Shown one piece after another: positions 23,363 through 29,327 of a stretch of 29,327 nt of DNA; positions within the stretch are counted from its first letter, which is position 1; each line of letters starts with the position of its first letter. The notes under the pieces are model-generated. The model saw nothing but the letters and a program-made list of their open reading frames with translations. It had not been told where the DNA came from and searched no databases. This DNA comes from an uncultured Bacteroidota bacterium (lineage in GTDB: Bacteria > Bacteroidota > Bacteroidia > Chitinophagales > Chitinophagaceae): positions 1 to 29,327 of the forward strand of contig CALEZD010000010.1 in the NCBI GenBank assembly GCA_937928385.1, read 5' to 3'. A program made the translations under genes and the position numbers.

Positions 23363-24847
23363 ATGAGCCGTTGGATTGGATTGTGTTTTTTGTTTGTAAT
23401 TGCCGGGCAGGCCGCCTATGGCATTAATGCCCTGCCTGCCTATACCGTCTTTTACCTGCCGGCAAACGGTGGTAAACAACCACAGCCTTATATAGAACTG
23501 TACTGGCAGGTTGACCCTGCTTCTGTAGAGTTTGCGAAGAACAGTGCGGGCGTGTGGATAGGTAAAATAAAGACCACAATAGACATTATACATGATACAG
23601 GTGTTATAGCATCTGAGAAGTATTACCTGCAGACCACACCCGCAGCATCGCTATTGGCAGCACAGTTGCAAAACATCATGGACCTGCACCGCTATATAAC
23701 GGCACCCGGCATGGTACGTATAAAGGTTACATTATCGCAAGACGGATTTGAACACCGGGGATTTGAATACCTGGATTCTGTACAGGTTGCTATGCCGGAA
23801 GGGGATGTATTTTACGGTGGCCTGCAACTACTGGATACTGCTTATGCCACCACAGCAAAAGACAATTTATACCTGAAAAACGGCAACCTTCAAGTACCAT
23901 CTTGTATCAACTTCCTGGACGACCGCAAGAAAACATTGCAGTATTATACCGAACTGCACGGCACTGAAAAGATACCTGCAGACCGCTTGCCGCTCATACA
24001 ATATACATTTGTGTCTAAAAAAGAATACGACCACCCCGTGTCTGGGCTATTGCAAACAGATACCATAAAACAGGGCAGCATTTTACCCATACTCGGAAAG
24101 TTCAAAATAGGTACACTGCCATCAGGCAACTATCACCTGAATGTAATGCTTAAAAACAGTAAAGGTGAAGAGGTGGCAAAGCACACCCTCTTTTTTCAAC
24201 GTAGCAACACCAACCCTGTATCTGCAACCGATAGTGCTGTAGCTGACAGTAGTAAGGAGGTGTTTGAAAAAGTAGATTACCTGGACCTGACCGAAACATT
24301 CGTAAGTAAGTATAACATATCGCAGTTGAAGGCCATATTGAAAATGCTGAAACCCATTGCTGACGAAAACGAAGCATTAAACATAGAAAGTTTTGCCCAG
24401 CGGCCCGATGAAACCTATATGCGTTACTTTGTGTACAACTTCTGGACCAAACGTTCGCCCGGAGAACCGGAAAAAGGATGGAAGAATTTTACCAAACAAG
24501 TAAAGGAGGTCAACAAGCTTTTTGGCAGCAGCCGGAATCCGGGGTATGAAACAGAAAGGGGGTATTACTATATCAAATACGGCCCGCCCGACCAACGCTA
24601 TGTGGTGACGGCTGAAGAAGCAGCGTGGCCCTATGAAATATGGCAGTACAACGCACCGGGCAAACAAAGCTCACAAGGGGTATTCCTGTTTTTCAATCCC
24701 GGGTTTATGGCAGATGATTATAAATTATTACACTCTACCGTGCAGGGTGAAATGCGCAATAACAACTGGCGGACTGAACTTTATAAAACCGGGATGTCTT
24801 CCAACAACATTAACTCAAGGGCGGAACAAATTTTACAGAATCAATAA
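23363..24847 (+). CDS. GWxTD domain-containing exported protein
   Basis: The 494-aa protein has a signal peptide (RWIGLCFLFVIAGQAAYG) and a long beta-rich N-terminal region (to about residue 300) built of strands such as YIELYWQVDPASVEF. The C-terminal GWxTD domain is visible around residues 390-412: NPGYETERGYYYIKYGPPDQ, followed by EEAAWPYEIWQYN. The usual Gly-Trp-x-Thr-Asp is here Gly-Tyr-Glu-Thr-Glu, a conservative variant. The family is widespread in Bacteroidota and related phyla, with no proven function; export to the periplasm or envelope is inferred. dapF follows after 8 bases, so they probably share a transcript. Confidence 0.88.
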   Translation: MSRWIGLCFLFVIAGQAAYGINALPAYTVFYLPANGGKQPQPYIELYWQVDPASVEFAKNSAGVWIGKIKTTIDIIHDTGVIASEKYYLQTTPAASLLAAQLQNIMDLHRYITAPGMVRIKVTLSQDGFEHRGFEYLDSVQVAMPEGDVFYGGLQLLDTAYATTAKDNLYLKNGNLQVPSCINFLDDRKKTLQYYTELHGTEKIPADRLPLIQYTFVSKKEYDHPVSGLLQTDTIKQGSILPILGKFKIGTLPSGNYHLNVMLKNSKGEEVAKHTLFFQRSNTNPVSATDSAVADSSKEVFEKVDYLDLTETFVSKYNISQLKAILKMLKPIADENEALNIESFAQRPDETYMRYFVYNFWTKRSPGEPEKGWKNFTKQVKEVNKLFGSSRNPGYETERGYYYIKYGPPDQRYVVTAEEAAWPYEIWQYNAPGKQSSQGVFLFFNPGFMADDYKLLHSTVQGEMRNNNWRTELYKTGMSSNNINSRAEQILQNQ

Positions 24848-24855
24848 GCATAACG

Positions 24856-25635
24856 ATGAAACTTCATTTTTATAAATACCAGGGTGCGGGCAACGATTTT
24901 ATCATTGCAGATAACAGGGACAAGCAAATACACCTCAACAGCAGGCAGGTGGCTTTCCTTTGCGACAGGCATTTTGGTATTGGCGCCGACGGGTTGATGC
25001 TGCTGGAACCTGCTGCGGGATATGACTTCCGCATGGTGTATTACAACAGCGATGGCAACGAGAGTACCATGTGCGGTAATGGCGGCAGGTGTATCACCGC
25101 ATTTGCAAAGAAACTGGGCATCATTCAGAACGAGGCAAAGTTCGTAGCTATTGACGGCCCGCACCACGCCACCATCGACAAACAGGGTGAGGTGCACCTG
25201 GGTATGCTGGATGTACACCATATAGCCTTCCAGGATGGTTTCACGGTATTGAATACCGGGTCGCCACACTATGTATTACCTGTGGATGATGTAGATACTG
25301 TAGACGTATTTACCCACGGGCGGGAAATCAGGAACACTGATGTGTACCAGCCCAAGGGCATTAATGTAAACTTTGTACAGGACACAGGCGAAGCGATTAA
25401 AGTGCGCACCTACGAGCGTGGTGTTGAAAACGAAACCCTCAGTTGCGGTACGGGTGTTACTGCCTGTGCCATAGCTACGGTGCACCAGGCTACAGGCAGC
25501 TTCGACAGGCCTGTTATTACACCGGGTGGGCGGCTACGGGTCACTTTTAAAAAGACATCGGCCGAGAGCGCTACAGAAGTAGTATTGATAGGGCCGGCGG
25601 AACTTGTTTTTGAAGGATATATCGACCTTGAGTAG
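24856..25635 (+). CDS. dapF: Diaminopimelate epimerase
   Basis: This enzyme converts LL- to meso-diaminopimelate, the penultimate step of lysine synthesis and the source of the peptidoglycan crosslinking residue. It is 259 aa. The opening FYKYQGAGNDFIIADN is the DapF signature. The two catalytic cysteines are visible: Cys73 in ESTMCGNGGRC and Cys197 in ENETLSCGTGVTAC, which are the acid/base pair of this cofactor-free racemase. The two half-domains are complete. It follows the GWxTD gene by 8 bases, and its TAG at 25633-25635 abuts the stop of the convergent hemoglobin gene. Confidence 0.97.
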   Translation: MKLHFYKYQGAGNDFIIADNRDKQIHLNSRQVAFLCDRHFGIGADGLMLLEPAAGYDFRMVYYNSDGNESTMCGNGGRCITAFAKKLGIIQNEAKFVAIDGPHHATIDKQGEVHLGMLDVHHIAFQDGFTVLNTGSPHYVLPVDDVDTVDVFTHGREIRNTDVYQPKGINVNFVQDTGEAIKVRTYERGVENETLSCGTGVTACAIATVHQATGSFDRPVITPGGRLRVTFKKTSAESATEVVLIGPAELVFEGYIDLE

Positions 25636-26040
25636 TTAAAGAATCGATTTATTATCGCGGGAAGCCTGTACTTTCATGCTGATGAGGTTCATCATCAATT
25701 CTGCACGTTGTTTGGCTTCCAGCGCACGCGGGCCGGCAAACATGCTGTCTATTGTAGTGCGCCACAGTTGTAGCCAGCGGTTGTAGTGTTCTTGTTTCAG
25801 TTCTACCCTGTTGTCTACCTCCACATGTTTCCTTACGGGGTTGCCTGCATAACCTTGCTTGCCCAACAACACCATATCCCAAAAACGGTACATAACGGGC
25901 AGATGATGTGACCAATCTTCACCTATTATACTATGGAATATATGGCCTATTACATCATCCTGCTTTACCTCGTCGTAAAATGCATTTATCAAATTTTCTA
26001 TATCCCCGCTGTTATTTATATCCGGTTTATCTGTCTGCAT
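25636..26040 (-). CDS. Group III truncated hemoglobin
   Basis: The 134-aa cytoplasmic heme protein has the 2-on-2 globin pattern of group III: INAFYDEVKQDDVIGHIF (B helix with Phe21/Tyr22), WSHHLPVMYRFWDMVLLG (Trp54), and the proximal histidine His85 in LKQEHYNRWLQLW. Members are linked to oxygen or nitric-oxide chemistry and nitrosative stress, often unresolved. The ATG at 26040 follows a perfect TAAATTTG promoter box by 4 bases, which predicts a leaderless mRNA. A 34-bp palindrome lies just upstream of that box, suggesting control by a DNA-binding regulator. Its stop abuts that of dapF. Confidence 0.92.
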   Translation of the reverse strand: MQTDKPDINNSGDIENLINAFYDEVKQDDVIGHIFHSIIGEDWSHHLPVMYRFWDMVLLGKQGYAGNPVRKHVEVDNRVELKQEHYNRWLQLWRTTIDSMFAGPRALEAKQRAELMMNLISMKVQASRDNKSIL

Positions 26041-26044
26041 GGGG

Positions 26045-26052
26045 CAAATTTA
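26045..26052 (-). promoter_or_regulatory. Promoter -7 box TAAATTTG of the truncated hemoglobin gene
   Basis: On the minus strand 26052-26045 reads TAAATTTG, an exact TAnnTTTG match, followed by CCCC and the ATG at 26040. No TTTG is seen at the -33 position, where the palindrome is instead. Confidence 0.55.
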
Positions 26053-26066
26053 GCCTAAAGTGTTGC

Positions 26067-26100
26067 TTCTATTCATGAGTTTTATCACTCATGAATAGAA
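26067..26100. promoter_or_regulatory. 34-bp perfect palindrome, probable operator of the hemoglobin gene
   Basis: ttctattcatgagt (26067-26080) and actcatgaatagaa (26087-26100) are perfect 14-bp inverted repeats around tttatc. The centre is about 44 bases upstream of the predicted start of the hemoglobin mRNA, the position where many activators bind. No T run follows on either strand, so a terminator is less likely. Confidence 0.6.
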
Positions 26101-26113
26101 CCCCAAAAATCCA

Positions 26114-26166
26114 TTCGTTTGATGAAAACGCACTTTCGTTGAATGAAAACGCACTTTCGTATGATG
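26114..26166. repeat. 21-bp direct tandem repeat, about 2.5 copies
   Basis: Unit 1 (26114-26134) and unit 2 (26135-26155) differ at two bases and share atgaaaacgcactttcgt exactly (26122-26139 and 26143-26160). A partial third copy starts at 26156 (ttcgtatgatg). The 21-bp period equals two helical turns, as expected for protein binding sites on one DNA face. It lies between the palindrome and a plus-strand promoter box. Confidence 0.65.
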
Positions 26167-26172
26167 TGACAA

Positions 26173-26180
26173 TATATTTG
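26173..26180 (+). promoter_or_regulatory. Plus-strand promoter -7 box TATATTTG without a downstream protein gene
   Basis: Exact TAnnTTTG match pointing away from the hemoglobin gene toward the LUD gene, which is on the opposite strand. The only reading frame after it is 12 codons long (ATG 26190), so it may drive an RNA. Confidence 0.4.
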
Positions 26181-26185
26181 GCATA

Positions 26186-26361
26186 GTTTATGTTACTTTG
26201 TAACAGGTTGATAACCAAAGGTTATTAATAGTTTGTCAGCCCTTATGCGCCCTTGTTGTAATTGTACCCATTTTTTGTAAACAATCTTTTTTCCAAAAGA
26301 ATGTTTTAGTACTGCTGAAATATCGAGTGATCCAAAGGGCGCCTGATTTTTCAGCTTTTTT
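26186..26361 (+). ncRNA. Candidate structured non-coding RNA
   Basis: The region lies between a TATATTTG box (26173-26180) and a hairpin plus T run (26314-26361). Local stems: GTTAC/GTAAC (26192-26196, 26200-26204) with a TTT loop; ATAACC/GGTTAT (26211-26216, 26220-26225). A long-range GC-rich match, gcgccctt (26247-26254) with aagggcgc (26335-26342), interleaves with the terminal stem and would make a pseudoknot or alternative fold. I recognise no known RNA family, and no single piece is beyond chance; the combination is suggestive only. Confidence 0.25.
26314..26361 (+). terminator. Rho-independent terminator on the plus strand
   Basis: gctgaaa (26314-26320) and tttcagc (26349-26355) form a perfect 7-bp stem, followed by six T (26356-26361). 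The loop is long (28 bases). The T run overlaps the stop codon of the minus-strand LUD gene. On the minus strand no T run follows, so it is oriented for plus-strand transcripts. Confidence 0.45.
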
Positions 26362-27022
26362 ATATGTCATTTACCAGGAAACAAAACACCTCTCCCGGGC
26401 CATGCACCCCCACTACCAGGGTCTTTTCTATATCAGCAGTGCGGCTGGGGCCTGTATTCAGGTTAATCATAGATGGCAGGTTACTGCCATACTTTTTCTT
26501 CATCGTATCTATAGCCTGTGCAATATCAGGCACTACCTGCCCCGTATAAGCAACAATGATATGCACCGGGTAGAAAACAGAAGATGTACGCCCCATGTGC
26601 GCCCTGCTGCTGAGTATCACCGAACCGGTGCGCGCCACCAGCAATTCGCAGCCTGTAATACACGCATCCGCGTCTTCAGGATTGTCGTTGGCGGCCATAG
26701 CTATGTCCAGGTTATTGTTGCGGATTGTTGTCAAAAGTTCTTCATCGGCACAAAGCATTTTTTGCCACCCCCTGTTTTCATGCAGGGTTACCAGGCTTTC
26801 CAGCAGTTCAGTTTTATTAGCGCAAAAAACAAACTTTCCACCCAGCTGTATAAAACTTTCTGCAAAACGCTCTTCGTTTGACAGGGCTGATTTGGCATAT
26901 ATCTGCTCCTGCTGGCGTTTATCCAGCTCGGGGTAAGGCACAGGCAAGGCTTTTTTATTCAGCTCCTTGCGTATTCTCGCCAATATATTTTCCTTTGACT
27001 TTGAAGTTTTAAATGTTTGCAT
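26360..27022 (-). CDS. LUD-domain protein, LutC/YkgG-like
   Basis: The 220-aa protein ends with the LutC signature: a CELLVARTGSVILSS segment, FYPVHIIVAYTGQVVPDIAQ, and LNTGPSRTADIEKTLVVGVH followed by GPGEV. LutC is one of the three proteins of the LutABC lactate dehydrogenase complex, but no LutA or LutB gene is in this window, so its role is open. The start chosen is ATG 27022; the in-frame ATG at 27031 would overlap the -7 box TAACTTTG (27036-27029). With 27022 the ATG is 6 bases after that box. It stands alone, separate from the methyltransferase gene upstream. Confidence 0.88.
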   Translation of the reverse strand: MQTFKTSKSKENILARIRKELNKKALPVPYPELDKRQQEQIYAKSALSNEERFAESFIQLGGKFVFCANKTELLESLVTLHENRGWQKMLCADEELLTTIRNNNLDIAMAANDNPEDADACITGCELLVARTGSVILSSRAHMGRTSSVFYPVHIIVAYTGQVVPDIAQAIDTMKKKYGSNLPSMINLNTGPSRTADIEKTLVVGVHGPGEVFCFLVNDI

Positions 27023-27028
27023 CGGGCA

Positions 27029-27036
27029 CAAAGTTA
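27029..27036 (-). promoter_or_regulatory. Promoter -7 box TAACTTTG of the LUD gene
   Basis: On the minus strand 27036-27029 reads TAACTTTG, an exact TAnnTTTG match, followed by TGCCCG and the ATG at 27022. It both marks the start and predicts a leaderless mRNA. Confidence 0.5.
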
Positions 27037-27081
27037 TAAAAACTAATAAGACACATCTTTGCGGTTGTTCTGCCGCAGCCC

Positions 27082-27104
27082 AACCGGGTATCTGCTGGCC
27101 GGTT
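27082..27104. terminator. Possible hairpin at the end of the methyltransferase gene
   Basis: aaccgg (27082-27087) and ccggtt (27099-27104) form a 6-bp stem with an 11-base loop overlapping the methyltransferase stop (27103-27105). No T run follows on the minus strand, so termination is uncertain. Confidence 0.3.
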
Positions 27105-27822
27105 AATTGCCCGGCTTCCGGGCTACAACTACAAAGTTGAGCGTAGAACTGTAGTCTTTGTCAATCTTGTCCAGCCAGGTAAATATGGTATTGATCATCC
27201 ATTTGACCCTGAAGAGGAAATAAAAACCTTTCAATATACGTGCGCGCATAGATTTTTTACCATAACAGGATGAGCGGAGGCTGTTGTGCAGCAACTGGCC
27301 CACCATGGCCCATTTGCCCCCGTTCGGTATTATCTCAATGTCAATAAACCCTGTTTCCTTCAGTATGTATTCAAACCCATACCTCGTAAAACGAAAAAAG
27401 TCGTAAGGCTCTTCGTGGTGCTCCCAGGCCATTGGTCCTGATAAGATAAGGCTACCGCCCGGCTTCAGTATCCTGAAAGCCTCAGATAATAACTTCCGAT
27501 GGTCAGCTACATGTTCGATAACCTGTGTTGTGAATACGGTGTCTTTAGAGTTATCGGGCAACGGGATATCTGTGGCGGGGCATATAATATCTACCAGTTG
27601 TTTATCCGACTGGATAATATCACAACCGGTGTACGAGCTGATTTTGCCCTCAAAAAAAGGAAGGTAGGGTTTATTGCCGCAGCCTATATCCAGTACATCG
27701 CCCTTTGCGTTGGCAGAAATTGCCATTTTCAGGTCGGCAAACAGAAATTTATAGACTATATAGTTATGGTCCGACTTGCCTACGTTCAAGCTCTTGAGCC
27801 GTTCTAAATTTTCAGCATGCAT
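27103..27822 (-). CDS. Class I SAM-dependent methyltransferase
   Basis: The 239-aa protein has the SAM-binding motif I GDVLDIGCGNKPYLPFF (residues 41-57), motif II-like TGCDIIQSD, and later TQVIEHVADHRKLLSEAFRI followed by LKPGGSLILSGPMAWEHHEE, as in UbiE/COQ5-type folds. The C-terminal region (GFYFLFRVKWMINTIFTWLD) is hydrophobic and may touch the membrane. The ATG at 27822 lies 1 base after the end of the glycosyltransferase gene, so the genes are co-transcribed. A glycan- or lipid-linked acceptor is likely from context, but not proven. Confidence 0.9.
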   Translation of the reverse strand: MHAENLERLKSLNVGKSDHNYIVYKFLFADLKMAISANAKGDVLDIGCGNKPYLPFFEGKISSYTGCDIIQSDKQLVDIICPATDIPLPDNSKDTVFTTQVIEHVADHRKLLSEAFRILKPGGSLILSGPMAWEHHEEPYDFFRFTRYGFEYILKETGFIDIEIIPNGGKWAMVGQLLHNSLRSSCYGKKSMRARILKGFYFLFRVKWMINTIFTWLDKIDKDYSSTLNFVVVARKPGN

Positions 27823-27823
27823 G

Positions 27824-28678
27824 TTATATATACTTTCTTAACCTGCCTTTTACCACCATTTTCGAAAACCTTGCAGGAAACCATTTCTTCAGTATCAACA
27901 GCCCGATAAAGCCTATTGGGTTCCGGGAAAATTTCTGCATGATGTTCTCATCAAGATACTGCGCACCATAAAAGTAGGGATGTTTCTCCAACAGGTAAGC
28001 AATGATTCGGTTTACCTTTACTTTCTGCCGGTTCAGTTCATGCACCATCGATGTATCCAGTACCCTGTAGTCAAACAGTATTTCATCTACATACTGAAAC
28101 TTATGCCCGTGAAAAGCTGCATTGAGCCAAAACTCCCAATCTTCGAATCCGTCACGCATGTTAGTATCATAGCCGCCAATATCTTCCCACATTGATTTTC
28201 TGTAAATGGCACAGGAGTCAATAAAGTTAGAGAGCATTAACTTTTGCAGGTTGAAATCGTGAAGCTTACGCAGCTTGTTTTCATCACCAAAATGTTGAGC
28301 ATTACCATATACCACTGATATAGATGGGTCACTCTCCATTATATGCACACCATGCGTGATATACCCTTCCCTTATTTTATTATCAGCATCAAGAGGCATA
28401 ATGTATTTACCCCTGGCATTGCGTATAGCGGTATTCCTTGCTGCTGATAGCCCTGCATTGGGTTGAGTAATCACATTATATCTATCAGACAGGCTTTCCA
28501 GGTGCCTGTTCGTAAATTCGTCTGTAGAACCGTCATTTACTATTATGACTTCATATATGCTCTTGTCTGTAATTGCTGTTACGCTTTGCAACGCATCGTC
28601 AATGTACTGCCCATGATTGTAGCACGGGATTATTATTGATACTAAAGGAGTGGTTGCTGTTATTTTCTCTGCATCCAT
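27824..28678 (-). CDS. Family 2 glycosyltransferase
   Basis: The 284-aa enzyme has a GT-A fold: LVSIIIPCYNHGQYIDDAL, VNDGSTD (residues 48-53), PNAGLSAARNTAIRNARGKY, and the metal-binding PLDADN (97-100). The acceptor part contains GGYDTNMRDGFEDWEFWLNA, with the Glu-Asp of the family's catalytic ED-x-x-x-W motif. It starts at 28678, overlapping the upstream methyltransferase gene by 19 bases, and ends 1 base before the next methyltransferase start, so it is one operon. It probably adds a sugar to a surface polysaccharide. The sugar is unknown. Confidence 0.92.
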   Translation of the reverse strand: MDAEKITATTPLVSIIIPCYNHGQYIDDALQSVTAITDKSIYEVIIVNDGSTDEFTNRHLESLSDRYNVITQPNAGLSAARNTAIRNARGKYIMPLDADNKIREGYITHGVHIMESDPSISVVYGNAQHFGDENKLRKLHDFNLQKLMLSNFIDSCAIYRKSMWEDIGGYDTNMRDGFEDWEFWLNAAFHGHKFQYVDEILFDYRVLDTSMVHELNRQKVKVNRIIAYLLEKHPYFYGAQYLDENIMQKFSRNPIGFIGLLILKKWFPARFSKMVVKGRLRKYI

Positions 28679-29327
28679 TTTTTCAGAAAGTATAATTTAT
28701 AACGCATGAACCCGGTATAACTTTGTAACTGGTAATATTTTTGTACAAAAAAATCCATCATGTCCGGGTGAATCCTTGTCAGGAATTCCGGGTCTGTCTG
28801 GTTCCTGTACTCATCCAGGCGGCTTGCATATTGACTGTAAACCTCCTGTTTGACGTACACAATAATATTCTGCTTATACCACCACTCTACACCGGTTTCA
28901 TTCCATACCTTTTTCCGCACCAGGTCTATAGGAATGTACCCCCTGTCCATAAATTTCTTCGCCCAGTATTCGGGGTATTGCTCGTTAATATGGTACGTCC
29001 CAATCTGGTTGGGCAGGGCAGCCGAAAACATCACAATATCCGATGCCATGGTCAGTGAATCAACAATATTATTGGCCGATGACTCCGGCAAATGTTCGGC
29101 TACTTCCACGCTCATAGCAAAGTCATATTTTCTGCCGGGTTGGTAGGTTTTTTTTAAATCGTAGGAGATAAAATTTTCCGGCTTTATTTTCAGCATGGCT
29201 TTATCTACATAATCGCCATCTACACCTGTGATGTCATTAATCTTATAATCATTGGCAAAAACATTCAGCCATGCACCTATACCGCAACCTATATCCAGGA
29301 CACTATTGGGCTTGAAAATATTATATA
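28660..29327 (-). CDS. Class I SAM-dependent methyltransferase, 5' part outside the window
   Basis: The frame is open to the right edge, so the true start lies beyond 29327; the internal ATG at 29196 is not the start, because the sequence before it encodes the SAM motif: FKPNSVLDIGCGIGAWLNV, then ITGVDGDYVDKAMLKIKP. It continues DFAMSVEVAEHLPESSANNI and PNQIGTYHINEQYPEYWAKK. It is distinct in sequence from the methyltransferase at 27103. Its stop overlaps the glycosyltransferase start. The three genes form the visible part of a longer glycan or O-antigen-type cluster. Confidence 0.88.
   Translation of the reverse strand, partial: YNIFKPNSVLDIGCGIGAWLNVFANDYKINDITGVDGDYVDKAMLKIKPENFISYDLKKTYQPGRKYDFAMSVEVAEHLPESSANNIVDSLTMASDIVMFSAALPNQIGTYHINEQYPEYWAKKFMDRGYIPIDLVRKKVWNETGVEWWYKQNIIVYVKQEVYSQYASRLDEYRNQTDPEFLTRIHPDMMDFFVQKYYQLQSYTGFMRYKLYFLKKWMQRK

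Noticed and set aside
26114..26166. A CRISPR-like repeat
   Set aside because: The units are directly adjacent with no spacer and number only about 2.5; no cas genes are in the window.
26190..26228. A 12-codon peptide gene after the TATATTTG box
   Set aside because: It is very short, without a ribosome binding site, and lies over two hairpins; an RNA is the simpler reading.
26327..26881. A 184-aa plus-strand frame beginning in the 319-bp gap
   Set aside because: Most of it is antisense to the LUD gene and it has no domain-like pattern; it also begins inside the plus-strand hairpin terminator.

Overview
The window looks like chromosomal DNA from a member of the Bacteroidota, probably the Chitinophagales/Chitinophagaceae. 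The evidence is: a type IX secretion C-terminal sorting domain, a two-component-propeller/Y_Y_Y sensor kinase, a GWxTD-domain protein, a WbqC protein, an RND metal pump fused to its outer-membrane factor, lipoproteins with SSC/TSC lipoboxes, and repeated matches to the Bacteroidota promoter box TAnnTTTG with few Shine-Dalgarno sites. The placement is by pattern only. I see no rRNA, tRNA, insertion sequence, prophage or CRISPR array.

Layout. 1-180 is the tail of a class III aminotransferase. 231-1079 (-) is a lipoprotein. 1223-3545 (+) is a two-gene nucleotide-sugar operon (UDP-glucose dehydrogenase, then UDP-glucuronate decarboxylase) giving UDP-glucuronate and UDP-xylose. 3614-5278 (-) is a secreted ELWxTDG-repeat protein, divergent from a large propeller histidine kinase and its NarL-type response regulator (5452-9336, +). 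9382-11414 (-) holds small stress/accessory genes (75-aa protein, DoxX-like, two VOC proteins, GyrI-like protein), divergent from a GlxA-type AraC regulator (11539-12519, +). 12535-18525 (-) is a metal-efflux operon: a small histidine-rich membrane protein, a CzcA-type pump fused to a TolC-type factor, and a periplasmic adaptor.

18590-26040 is mostly housekeeping and envelope genes: WalJ-like hydrolase, a 46-aa lipoprotein too short for routine calling, Mpl muropeptide ligase, DEDDh exonuclease, dolichol-phosphate-mannose-synthase-like transferase, WbqC, GWxTD lipid/envelope-type protein, DapF and a group III truncated hemoglobin. Mpl and DapF fit a meso-diaminopimelate peptidoglycan. 26041-26359 has no protein gene but is full of signals. 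26360-27022 (-) is a LutC-like LUD protein. 27103-29327 (-) is a polysaccharide-type cluster of two methyltransferases around a family 2 glycosyltransferase, cut by the window edge.

The most interesting observations are: (1) several genes whose start codon lies only 4-7 bases after a TAnnTTTG box, which predicts leaderless mRNAs, two of them with GTG or TTG starts; (2) the pump/outer-membrane-factor fusion that keeps an internal signal peptide and an internal ATG at the join; (3) the 319-bp region beside the hemoglobin gene, with a 34-bp palindrome near -44, a 21-bp tandem repeat, and a plus-strand promoter and terminator that could bound an unannotated structured RNA. All three are sequence-based inferences.
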